From NCBI GenBank assembly GCA_013054445.1, contig JAAMPI010000047.1:18901-82900 (forward strand): DNA of 64,000 nucleotides, given 5' to 3'. Both the position numbers and the translations under genes were made by a program. The notes under the pieces are model-generated. The model was not told the DNA's origin. It did no database searches and saw only the letters and a program-made list of their open reading frames with translations. This DNA is from Cudoniella acicularis (Eukaryota; Ascomycota; Leotiomycetes; Helotiales; Helotiaceae). Positions 34,959 through 44,576 of the stretch are shown piece by piece; the first letter of the stretch is position 1, and each line of letters starts with the position of its first letter.

Positions 34959-35776
34959 ATGAGACGCATCTCTTCTCTCAGCGATACTGTCCCAGCAACG
35001 AAATTATCCTCCTTCCCTGAACTCCTCGCAGAGATTCACCTCCAAATATGGGAGCTCGCTGTACCCGGCGTGCGTCTTGTCACGATCAATTACCGTTGCT
35101 ACAGATACAAGACTCGAAATGGCCTGCACTTCTACAAGACTGGGCTCATCGCAGAGCAGGAAGATATCGGGATGCTTGGGGCTTGTTGAGAGTCAAGGGA
35201 GATCGCTTTAAAGTACTATCAGCTCAGCTTCATTGACCACCTCCCTTATCCGGTCTATATGGACTTCACAAAAGATGTCTTGATCTTCCGCAACCAGCGC
35301 TCTTTGCTTGCCTTTGTGGCTGCCATGCTACGTCTTATCTGAGGGACCTTAAGTTGCGACAACTATTCATCGAACCAAAATTCATGATGAAATATAAGTA
35401 TTACAAGCCTGCCAGTGTTCTGGACTTCGGTTTTATCTGCTCATGGGAAGTGCTAGAGTTTGCATGTATGAGGTTTAGGACAGTTGATTTAATTGTGATG
35501 ATGGAACGTCATAAAGGGGAAGAATGGAGCGAAAGTACTGAGAAGTTGATGGATGATATAGCCAGCCAGAGGACCGACTTTCTTGGTCTGTGGACTGACC
35601 TCACAGAGTCATACATTGCGATACATGGGGACAATGGTGGACTTATGGACCTCAAGTAATACAACCTTGCCTTAAAAACAGCAGGCATCATGCCATACGA
35701 ACTGTTGAGGGAGCCCAAAGTTGTTTTCGACTGTGAGAACCGGTTTAGTGGGGAAGAGTTACTATTTACAATCTAG
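34959..35776 (+). pseudogene. 2EXR domain pseudogene A
   Basis: Starts 'MRRISSLSDTVPATKLSSF' then 'PELLAEIHLQIWELAVPGVRLV', the 2EXR core. The frame changes near 35190, where 'ALKYYQLSFIDHLPYPVYMDF' continues in another frame. It hits TGA near 35340, shifts again to 'LRDLKLRQLFIEPKF', and meets TAA at 35657-35659 before the end at TAG 35774-35776. With two frameshifts and two early stops it cannot be functional. Confidence 0.7.
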
Positions 35777-36196
35777 TGTTTTGGTAGCAAGAGCGAGGAT
35801 AATTCTGGGGGAACCTGAGAAAGACGTCTTTCATGCTTTATTAGATAGTGTGAAAGAATAGTTTCCAAAGCCAATGGTCTACTGAAGCGCGGCAGAGTCT
35901 TTCAGCTGCATCGCTGTAAGCTGGTTCCAAAATCTGTCATTGACTCATGCAAGAACGCAGGTGCCCCTTAAGTTCTCTTGAAGTGTCTATTACAATTAGC
36001 TTACAAACAGCTCGATATCCTCAATTCCCACAAAATTGCTCAGAATCATCAGCATCCTAATTATTTTGCTCTGTAATTCCTCCCCTCAACTTCCTCATAA
36101 TCTCAAAGGTTATCTCCCTTGTCAGTCCTGCTCGTCCTATCTGATACCTCACTAAATCAAATGTATCATCCACTTCGCTCAAAGTAGACCGTTTCT
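35777..36196. other. Convergent intergenic region
   Basis: 3' flanks of 2EXR pseudogene A (+) and of the next 2EXR gene (-). Nothing else is seen. Confidence 0.45.
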
Positions 36197-37024
36197 TCAG
36201 AGCTCAACAGTTTGAGTAGAATCCCACTCCATGGTGGTCTTGTCAGGGAACTTCGCTCTACGCCACTGATCCTGATGGCCGAAGGTCAAAATTGGTGGTT
36301 TCCACTTATCCAAACGATACCTTCCCTTGAGCAGTGGGGACTTCTTTATTTTTCCTTCCACACCAGACCAAAAGAAAGCGATTTCGTCTGGATTCTTAGT
36401 GACGGGGCAATGGCTTCCAGCAGAAAGAGGGTCCCACTGATACATGCCCCCAGTAAAAGCCAAGAATATGTGCTTCAGTTTGCTGAAGTACATGCATGCT
36501 AAGGTCAATAGATCGAAGTAGCCTGAGAGCTTTGCAAATCCTTCAAGAGCGAGGTAAGACAACTTGGCAGCCTTTTTGGAATACGCTGGAACTTTCTGAC
36601 GAGCTCTGTGATCAAAACCCCCTAAATCTAGAATCAAGTCGTCAAGATCCTCTGCGCGCATTTGCAAGACATCCATGTTGAAATTGATGTGGATTGGATA
36701 GAAGAACTCCTTGTAGAAAGCCCAGTTGTATCGTTTTGAGATGACTCGTCGGGCGTCGTAAGAGGCTCGAAACATGCCAGGGACTTTGTAGTGGGCGATT
36801 AAGACATCATCTTCGTACGAGGGCTCCGGTGCAATGTAATCAAACTTTTTTACAACTTTGATGATTCGAGACTCGGGCTCTGCTGCTTCCTCCCAAATCA
36901 GGAGCTGGAGCTCTTTCGGTAAGAGTGGGAATTTCGGAAATGATAAGTAGTTCTTGACGTAATATGGACATGGTCTTGTGAAGTAGTCGATCCATGGTGG
37001 ATCGAATGTCTTTGGTCGGTACAT
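36197..37024 (-). CDS. 2EXR domain protein, apparently intact
   Basis: A single exon of 275 residues from ATG 37024 ('MYRPKTFDPPW'). The frame is open further upstream but without an ATG. 'FPLLPKELQLLIWEEAAEPESRII' opens the 2EXR domain, and 'VPGMFRASYDARRVISKRY' is the second motif (family: HACRESR). 'DFNMDVL'-like text follows, as usual. Function is unknown, as for the family. Length is near the family norm, and no break is seen. Confidence 0.8.
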   Translation of the reverse strand: MYRPKTFDPPWIDYFTRPCPYYVKNYLSFPKFPLLPKELQLLIWEEAAEPESRIIKVVKKFDYIAPEPSYEDDVLIAHYKVPGMFRASYDARRVISKRYNWAFYKEFFYPIHINFNMDVLQMRAEDLDDLILDLGGFDHRARQKVPAYSKKAAKLSYLALEGFAKLSGYFDLLTLACMYFSKLKHIFLAFTGGMYQWDPLSAGSHCPVTKNPDEIAFFWSGVEGKIKKSPLLKGRYRLDKWKPPILTFGHQDQWRRAKFPDKTTMEWDSTQTVEL

Positions 37025-37641
37025 GCTGCGACGCCTTGTTTGTTGCAAATATCTTTGTCGCGAAAAGGCTCCAGAACAGTAAATAGGATATCTAAGCGCT
37101 TGTTAGCAAAGCTATGACCTATTATTGAAGTGCTTTTACGATCTACTAGCCAGGTTTAGCGAAGTATCTCCATCTGGAATTGCGTGTTGTTGGGGAGTTG
37201 AGTTGTTGACATGAGAAATGACGGACAGGAAAATAGCGCATCGACTGAGTGGATGGATGGGTCACGGGTAACGCTAGCTTAACTCTATATGGCGCGCCTC
37301 AGCCTTATCACGCAGAACTACCCTCATGTGGGCTCTGATATTATGTCAGGAAATTTGCGGGTCGCTTCACGTAATAACATGCATTCAATAATACGAATGC
37401 TAAGCTCCATTGGTGATCCATGCGCCTTCGCTTCATGACTCAGGCCGGGACGCTAGCGGGCACTAGCATATATAGTGGGTGCGAAATGCAACAAAAGTTT
37501 GAATTGCGTCTGATATCTATTGGAGACCCCCTCTGAAGTGAGGTTGATAAGGTGGATGCGGTATCTCCTTACCAAGCCGAGATATACTCAAAAAAAAAAA
37601 AACACATACCTAGGTATCTTCTCAAAAACGCAAAATATAAT
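37025..37641. other. Intergenic
   Basis: Promoter side of the 2EXR gene. An A12 tract lies near 37591 and a CCTAGGTA motif near 37608. No gene is seen. Confidence 0.45.
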
Positions 37642-37808
37642 GGATTGACAAGGATTCGAACTTTGGACCTCGCACTCAAGCCTCGTTAGAGTACTGCAGA
37701 GGGTGAACCCCCTCAAGAACCACCGATTATTTCGGTTTCAGTACCAACGCAAAGGAACCCCTTAATGTACAACTGTGAGCGTGCGCTCTGCCACTGAGCC
37801 ATCAGCTC
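37642..37808 (-). pseudogene. tRNA-like relic with a long insert
   Basis: On the minus strand a D-arm/A-box (GAGCTGATGGCTCAGTGGC, perfect GCTC/GAGC stem) is followed about 110 nt later by a T-arm/B-box (AGTTCGAATCC). The acceptor ends (GAGCTGA and TCAATCC) pair at five of seven positions. A CGCAC/GTGCG stem could form across the insert. U33 is not in place and the insert is much longer than a normal tRNA intron, so I read this as a decayed or interrupted tRNA rather than a working gene. Confidence 0.4.
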
Positions 37809-38876
37809 TGTTTATTGACTGAGTTTTGCTTAAACTGACTTATAACTAGCACGCAAAACGAGCTGATATTGGGTTGGAGACAATGCACCCCCTCCGCCTT
37901 TTCACCGACCACTCAACTGCGTGATTAATTATTCAAAGCAAGCGAGGATTGGGTAATACAAAGGGTGATCTCTATGTGAGAAGAATCCCGAACAAGGGAT
38001 ATCCCCTTCTATTTACGTGGAATTGAGTAAGCCCTGCTATCAAACTACAAACAGAGTACAGTGGCCTGATCCACTTTTACTCCTATCTTAAGCGAAAGAC
38101 GACATCACCTCTCGGAATCATCATCGTAGGGGAGAATCAATATTCATAATCCGGATATTAATATTGGTGTTGAGCTTCATGGTAGTGAACCAAACAATTG
38201 TTCGTTCGGGGAGGTGGTTCCGGATTCGACACGATGCGTGTGACGAGCGGGATTTCTTGCTTCAAGTTTGCGACGGGTCGGTAAGGGGGGAGGCACTTCA
38301 AAGTATCAACACGCCCACAAAATAGAATTGCTGGTGAAGACGATAAACTTGCAGTTTGAAACTTTCTTTGCCTTTCTTTGGTGCGCCATATTTTCAGTTC
38401 GGACTTGATATGTTTAAATTTTGAAGTGCTCTTAGCGCTTTTCCGCCCTGGTGGCACTGATCTGGACTGGAAAGGTGAGGTTCAGAACATTCCACTAAAT
38501 TCTGGAGAGAACCTCGGCTCAATCAATGAGATTGCTATAAATTTCAACCCCGGCCTCGGCATTTCTCAAACGGATACAGATATCATCTCAGCTTCCCGAG
38601 TACCAACCTTTTCAAACAAACGCTCACCAACTCAGTGATCTGACATAACTCAGGAACCAAGTCAGTTATTGCATCCCTTCCCATCCCTTACTTTCATCTA
38701 ATCTCAACAGCGACTAATTTAATATCTTGTAGCGATCCTTGAGACCAGTTCAGGTTTACGCAATCTGTCAATAACACGGCCAAACTCTCGATCTCCCATA
38801 CATTCGCCGGCAACGAAACCTGAAAGAGTATCTTTGAACAGTCAATTGATCTACGAGAACCTCTCCCGAAACAAAA
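37809..38876. other. Intergenic
   Basis: Open frames at 38158-38638 on both strands show no domain. The upstream flank of 2EXR pseudogene B lies at the right end. Confidence 0.4.
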
Positions 38877-39596
38877 ATGGCTCAGTCATGGGAAGCCTAG
38901 GGCAAGAATTTCTCCGACTTGTCCGCCGAAATAGCTGAGCAGATTCTCGTCCTCCGCAACCACCTCCCAAGACTAGTCACCTTCTCCGAATACCCCTACT
39001 CCTTATCCGAGCAAAACGACCGAAGAAAAGTCACATTACAATCTTAACGCCCCTCTGTCTTCCACATCAATTTCAAAAGCCGAAAAGAAGCCAACCAAGC
39101 CTACCATCCGATGTTTTCCCGCATCCTTGGCTGGGACTCCGACTTCAACTCCACCAGCGGCACTTCACTCCTGGGAAAACGAGATATTGTAGGCCTGATG
39201 GGTTGTTACATCTATAGAATTGGAAGAAGTAGTGATTTCAACAAGATCCGATCGCTTGCAATGCAGGTATTTGATCTTAAAGCGCCGGAATAGAATGCCC
39301 GCATGTTCAGCCGGCACTTCTCCAGCGTCCAGAAACTCTTCCTCATTGTGAGGGAAGGAGAAACAACGGGAGTTAATCATAAGAGATTGATTAGGGTCAT
39401 TGTGAAGACGGAGCTGAAGAAACCTAGGAGGCAGTACTTGGAGGATGTACGGCAGTACCAGGAGTCTTTTGGACGTAGCTTTGTCGCGTATACTTCTATC
39501 CCTGAGATTAAATATTTGACACTGGCGGAGCTGAAGGCTCAGCTTGGCGGTGCAGAGGAGGTTCGGGTTTTCAAATCTTGGAATGCGACACCATGA
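38877..39596 (+). pseudogene. 2EXR-type pseudogene B with three nonsense codons
   Basis: A single frame from ATG 38877 to TGA 39594 (239 codons) is broken only by TAG 38898, TAA 39045 and TAG 39291. Each is one CpA-to-TpA change from a glutamine codon. Text such as 'FSDLSAEIAEQILVLRNHLP' and 'VFHINFKSRKEANQAYHPMF' fits the 2EXR fold, although the first motif is divergent. No indel is present, so the decay is by point change only and probably recent. Confidence 0.65.
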
Positions 39597-40482
39597 ACCT
39601 AGGTAGCTACTCCCTCTTCTTTGAATTAGCTTGCAGACGTAGCTAATATTTAAATTGCAGCTCTATCACAAATCTCTTCACACCAACTTCTATTCGAATT
39701 CGGAATTTCCAAATTAGACATGTTGAAGTATGCGTCTAGCGGATGTTCCTAGTCTCTTCCTGGTTTGAGGGATTCACAATTTTCAAGACAATACATATGG
39801 AAGGCACAGCATTATGCTTTGGAAATTGGAGGCAGACAAGGACCGGAAAATCAGACTTGATGGCGTGATACGGCATGAACAACTGTGGCGTTGTCTTAAA
39901 ACAAAAAGTAAACTGTTCAAAGTATTCTGTTCCTTTTTAAAAGAGACTTTGTTGTCTCCAATAATGCGGAATCAACAAGTCCTTGCTTGCTAGCCAGTCG
40001 CATTTTTGTCTTGTTCGTATCGTACTATCGCTGAACCCACCATTTTCGAGATGTATTTTTATACTGAATTCTTGATGGCATCATAGCATTAGAAGACCAC
40101 TTTACAGTAATATGGGGGTTTCATTGGAGGTTCTTCTTATTGAGTGCTATGGGTCATTTTGGACATACAAAGCTGTTTCCCAGATCATGAGGTGACTGCT
40201 CAAAGGCCACCGAATGTAGCATCGTTACAAGGAACTTTCATATCATACGCTTCCCCCCAGATGTTCATTGTATCCCAGAACTGCTTTATGATATTGACCA
40301 ACTCCAGCACCGCTATCCCCATCGTCTCTTGTATGCATTTCGATGTATGTAGAGTAGCCCGGCATCCGCAGTTACGAAGTTGGCGACTAGAAAGCTTTAG
40401 TGAGAACGTCGTTGATTGCTTGGAGATTGACAGACCAGATCTAAGGGTTTTCCCAAGACATTGGCAAACCCGTCACATTTTT
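39597..40482. other. Convergent intergenic region
   Basis: Between pseudogene B (+) and pseudogene C (-). AT-rich, with no gene seen. A + strand open frame at 40144-40596 is mostly the shadow of pseudogene C. Confidence 0.45.
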
Positions 40483-41876
40483 CTAAGATTTGTTGTTGAC
40501 GAATTGAACTTCAGGGATGCTAGAAGTAAAGGCCGGATCCAATTCTTTCACCTTGTAGAAGTCCAACAAGTTCTCTTGGTACTTGCCCCAATCTGAAATT
40601 GCTCTTGGGTCGTAACCACGTAATGGGTTCCCGTTGCATTGTATCACGATCAGCTTCTTCAGACTCTTGAAGTCGGCGAAGAAATCTGGTCATGCGTATG
40701 ACCACGGAACCTTCGTAATTGCAAGAAATTGCAATTTTTCTTTCAGATTTGGTTGCACATAGTGAGTATTAACTGTGTCACCCTCGAGAGATTGGAGAAA
40801 AGTGTAAGGGTTATTTCGCATATTACAATGAACCCTCTGCCAAGATATCTTTCCCAAATGGCTCTCTGCCAAGAAGACATCCAAGAGATTTTTTTTTAAT
40901 CGCAAGAAGATCCTGGATAAAGTCGAAATAGACAGGGTGTTTGAGTTGAATCTCAAATACAGGGGTGTAGCTTTTCAGCGCGATAGTACGAGCCTCCTTG
41001 TTGACACGAAGCAAAGCAGGTGTAGTGTAAGCTCCAACTTTCGCTGTGCTATATGTCACAGGCACAGGATTCTCATATCCAGGTGGGAAAACCCATTCAC
41101 GTCCCCGCTTCGATGAGATGCATTCGCCAGCTTTGTTGTAGACTTGCTTTTTCTCGCCACAAGCTACTCCAATGTCGATCTTTCTGGGGTTTTTGAAGGC
41201 CAGGTTTCAGACCATCTCGCGGATGTCAAAGGGAAGTTCGGGAAAGAGATTAAAGGCTACTCCTTCCTCTTTGGGCTCTTCCAAGGTATTAGTGCTACCT
41301 GAAGGCGGCAAATTGTCTGTTGTTGTAAACGGCTTAGTTGCTGTAGATCGTTCAGTTGTTGCGCCCTTTTTATTGGATGTCTGCTCCTCCGAATCCTCCC
41401 TGGTGTTATCGCTCGTAGGCCTCTTGCGCTTCAGATTTTTTCCTGATATCACACATTTGAGGACTGGAAGTCGACCCACTTCTCTGAGATATGTCTTGAA
41501 ACGCCAGCTGCCAAGTTTTTTCTCGCTCGTGGCAACTCGAGGGTTCAAATCATAAGAAGACCGCTTGAGTGTTAGAAAGGCTAGAACTGGGAAGGCAATA
41601 CGCTAATTATATGAGGAGCACTCACGGGCAATTCAGGGTTCAATTCCCAAAATTCTGCCAGAAACTTGTTAACTTCAGAGACCCACTTTTCTCACGGGCG
41701 TTGATGTGTTGCTTGTGTTCCTGAGAAGCGCTAGCTTCTTTAGAAGCCCTCGCAAGGTGGCGCGCAACATCTTCTATCAGGGTCTCAGAGAATATGATTT
41801 GTTGTCGCCACTGGAGCATCTCTGGTGTGTAGGGGTCGAGCTTTGGTGCCGGAGTTGACTTTATAGAGAACCACAA
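40483..41876 (-). pseudogene. 2EXR domain pseudogene C
   Basis: An N-terminal exon (about 41876 to 41619) reads 'PYTPEMLQWRQQIIF' and ends after a TGA. A plausible intron (GTGAGT..TCTAACACTCAAG) leads to the main part: a Lys/Thr-rich leader, then 'FNLFPELPFDIREMV', with TGA at 41207-41209 where the family has Trp. It continues 'NLAFKNPRKIDI' and 'PALLRVNKEARTIALKSY' (2EXR). A frameshift at a nine-base A/T run (40889-40897) and a TGA at 40690-40692 follow before the end 'EVQFVNNKS' at 40483. Four separate defects exclude function. Confidence 0.65.
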
Positions 41877-42117
41877 GAAAGTGGCAATATTGATGTTTTC
41901 TAGGAGGACCGAGGAGGGGCCCTTATGTTTTGTAACTGAAGTTGACGCTAGGGCAGTGGCCCTCGGTTAATGAACCACTAATTTTAAAGTTGTTCAAGAC
42001 TCTGGTCTGGCTTATCAGGTTATCAATTTGGCAGATAAAAGTCATTACAAAAGAGTGAACAAACGATTAGCTTTTCAAAACTGATAGCCTTGAAGAAGCA
42101 TGTTCAGACATATATTC
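41877..42117. other. Spacer
   Basis: Upstream flank of pseudogene C. The last 5 bp (TATTC) are the target duplication of the solo LTR. Confidence 0.4.
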
Positions 42118-42464
42118 TGTTGGAGGTAAGGGTATATAACCGTAGTACGCGGTATATAGTATATAGAGGATATATCTATATAGTCGTCGGTAGGCGGCTA
42201 TGGTGTGGGCGGAAGAAGAGTCGACTGTTAGGTCGAGAGTGATTCAAGTATGTGGAATAATAATATGAATTTGACTTAAAGACTTATCTATCTACAAAGG
42301 AATAAGCGGACTATATATACTACGAGTGTAGTTACTAGAAGCTTCTATATCTTAGAAATCAACGCTTATAAATCAAAGCTTATAAATCAAGGAACAACCT
42401 AGAAGATTCTAGTAAGGTTTAAACCTTAAGCTTAGAATAGTGCTTATTACCTAATAATGCAACA
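42118..42464. mobile_element. Solo LTR with 5-bp target duplication
   Basis: The 347-bp block starts TGTTGGAGG and ends GCAACA, so the termini TGTTG/CAACA are inverted. The 5-mer TATTC directly flanks both sides (42113-42117 and 42465-42469). It is AT-rich with TATA-like runs, as expected of an LTR promoter. No internal retrotransposon domain is next to it, so a recombined solo LTR is the best reading. RIP may have contributed to the AT content. Confidence 0.7.
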
Positions 42465-43334
42465 TATTCTAGTGCATCTTAATATAAATTTAAGGAACAG
42501 TGCTAGTATATAGTTAGTAGTTCCAAAGCATCTAAGCGAAAACTTGCGACAACACTTCAAAGCAATTAAACAGTGAATAGTAATTGCGCTTATCGTCTAC
42601 GGTAGTAGAATAGTATATATTCATAGAAGTTCATCTACCTAAATGTTACGCCCTAGTATAGTTGTAAATTATTTAACTTTTGTATTGATTTCAGGCAAAA
42701 TCACATGCAAACCAACGTTTGGTGAGTTCAATAAGATTGCCATCGCGAAATATGGGCAATAAATAAGCATACCTATAACAATGAAGATTCTAAATCTTGG
42801 TGGGAATACTAAGAAATAATGCTCAATCCAGAACAAAAGAGCAGGTTGGCCTAAAACTCTGAGAGGGGTGTTTGCTATTTGCATGTAACAATGGAGCAAA
42901 GTGCGCAAGCAACAGATGATTCGCAAAACAAGCAATTATATTTGTTCATTCTGTTAATCTCAAACAACAAAATAGTTTAATCATTTTGAGCATTTTCTAG
43001 GAAAGGTATTGAGTTGTTGCACTGATTTGATATCTAATCTCACGCAACTCTAAGCCTGTGGTGCTGTGATATAGATCATTGCAGAAACATAGTTACACAG
43101 TAATTAAATGCTACCTCTTTTTGAATTACACAACATCATTTTGTACCCTCTGTACCTAGGTAGGTACCCGCTCAAACTCCTCCCTAGGCTTCTTGCATGG
43201 GTATAGCCGAGGAAATTCCTACCTTCCCTCCTATAAAATTCACAATAGCAAAATATTCACTCAAAAAATCGTCAAACCCTCGGTGTAAGTTACCCCTCAA
43301 CTCTGTTCTGCAAAAACAATAAAAGACTGACATA
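42465..43334. other. AT-rich intergenic region
   Basis: A minus-strand frame at 42935-42669 is hydrophobic ('FRIFIVIGMLIYC') and might be a membrane-protein fragment, but it has no identifiable family. A TACCTAGGTAGGTACC motif is at about 43153-43168. Confidence 0.35.
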
Positions 43335-43421
43335 CTCTTAAGCGTCTAGTTGGTTTATGGCGTCCGGCTGTAATTGTTCAGTCTTACCGGAATGTCGCGC
43401 GTTCGACTCGCGCCTGAGGGA
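43335..43421 (+). tRNA. tRNA-Tyr (GUA) with a 12-nt intron
   Basis: The acceptor strand CTCTTAA (43335-43341) pairs with CTGAGGG (43414-43420), with one mismatch and two G-U pairs. The D-arm GTC..GGC carries AGTTGGTTTA. The anticodon stem is TCCGG/CCGGA, with loop CT-GTA-A and anticodon at 43370-43372. A 12-nt intron sits at 43374-43385 after position 37, where eukaryotic tRNA-Tyr always has one. The T-arm GCGCG-TTCGACT-CGCGC is perfect, and the discriminator is A. A T7 terminator follows. Confidence 0.93.
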
Positions 43422-43429
43422 CATTTATC

Positions 43430-43436
43430 TTTTTTT
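43430..43436 (+). terminator. Pol III T-tract after tRNA-Tyr
   Basis: Seven Ts begin nine bases after the tRNA 3' end, as expected for RNA polymerase III termination. Confidence 0.75.
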
Positions 43437-43940
43437 GCATTTCTTTTTTTGCTGCGACTCTAATAAAATACTTTTGGGGGTAGGTTATTGCGGGGGTTGT
43501 CCTTGTCACGCTGAGCAGGTACCTAGGCATAAGGAGAAGAAGTGTACTGTACTTTGGTGGGTGACGAGTGGGTTACCTGATCACGTGTGGATGAAAGTTG
43601 AGGATATAGGATATATTTTTCGCTTTTTTTCAATTTCCCTCCGTTTTGTAGTCGAGTTCTCTTTTTTTTTTTTTTTTTGAATGCACATCGTTTCCATCGC
43701 TTGAAGCTATTCATCATTTCGAACTGCTCTGTGATGTTACAACGCATGCTGATCGGGCTTCAGTTGACAGCCACCACGTGCATGCTCGCCTAACACACCG
43801 TATCCATGCACGCTGCATAATTTTAGCTTTACTTGGTTTGTATAGTAAGTCTTACTTCGTATAATCAGGTATGACTAGGGTTACTAATGAGTAGCTTTTC
43901 ATGCAACAAGACCCAAGGTGCATTTGCCAAAATAGTATCA

Positions 43941-43957
43941 CACGTGACAATCACGTG
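43941..43957. promoter_or_regulatory. Paired CACGTG boxes
   Basis: Two CACGTG cores (43941-43946 and 43952-43957), 11 bp start to start, lie about 620 bp upstream of HET gene 2. They could bind bHLH factors. There is no direct support for function. Confidence 0.3.
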
Positions 43958-44576
43958 ATTACCCCTCCTTTCTTTGTCGGTTGCGACTGCCGAGGGGGTG
44001 CGGGGAGCTTCGCTTTGAAACACCAAACTCCAGCTTCAATATCAACACCATCTCTCTCTTTATTCATCTCGCACATTCTTAACACAACAACACGGCTCTA
44101 CGCAGAGCCGCAACAACCCGGACATCCCACACCCCCCCTCTCGTGTCGCAGGTCGGCCAATCCAGAATCATTTAGTCATTTCAAGACGAGATACACGCTG
44201 TGCCACGCATTGCTACCCACTGAAAGGCGCTGCACGTGCATCGTTGAAACCCTGACGAGTGGCCAGCCCTTCGCCTATCGTGGCTCAACACTGCAAAAAA
44301 GCAAAAGCGCATGCATGACAGGCATTTAACCAATCAGACCGCCAGGCCACATGCTCGTCCGCAGGTGGGGAAATCCCCCGCAGTGAGACATAGATACCGC
44401 AAAGCCAATCTTCAACACAACACTCTCGAATGATCCGATTCTCGTTTCTTTAAAAAGCTTGATTTCAGCGCCCCACGTCCTGGAGAAATCATCTGGAGCT
44501 GGCCTACCCCTGATTATTTCCATTTCCATGTTTATGCTGCTTCCGCCACTATCCGGTGCCTATTGTCATCAGAGTC

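Larger units (their letters stand above)
43422..44576. other. Spacer and promoter region of HET gene 2
   Basis: A T17 tract lies at 43662-43678 and a TATC-rich stretch before it. The open frame at 43901-44329 (+) is probably leader sequence, since it ends before the HET ATG and has no domain. Confidence 0.45.

Noticed and set aside
42669..42935. Hydrophobic minus-strand frame, possible membrane receptor fragment
   Set aside because: No start context or recognisable family. AT-rich codons commonly give hydrophobic text by chance.
43901..44329. Open frame upstream of HET gene 2
   Set aside because: No domain and no support. It lies in the presumed promoter/leader.
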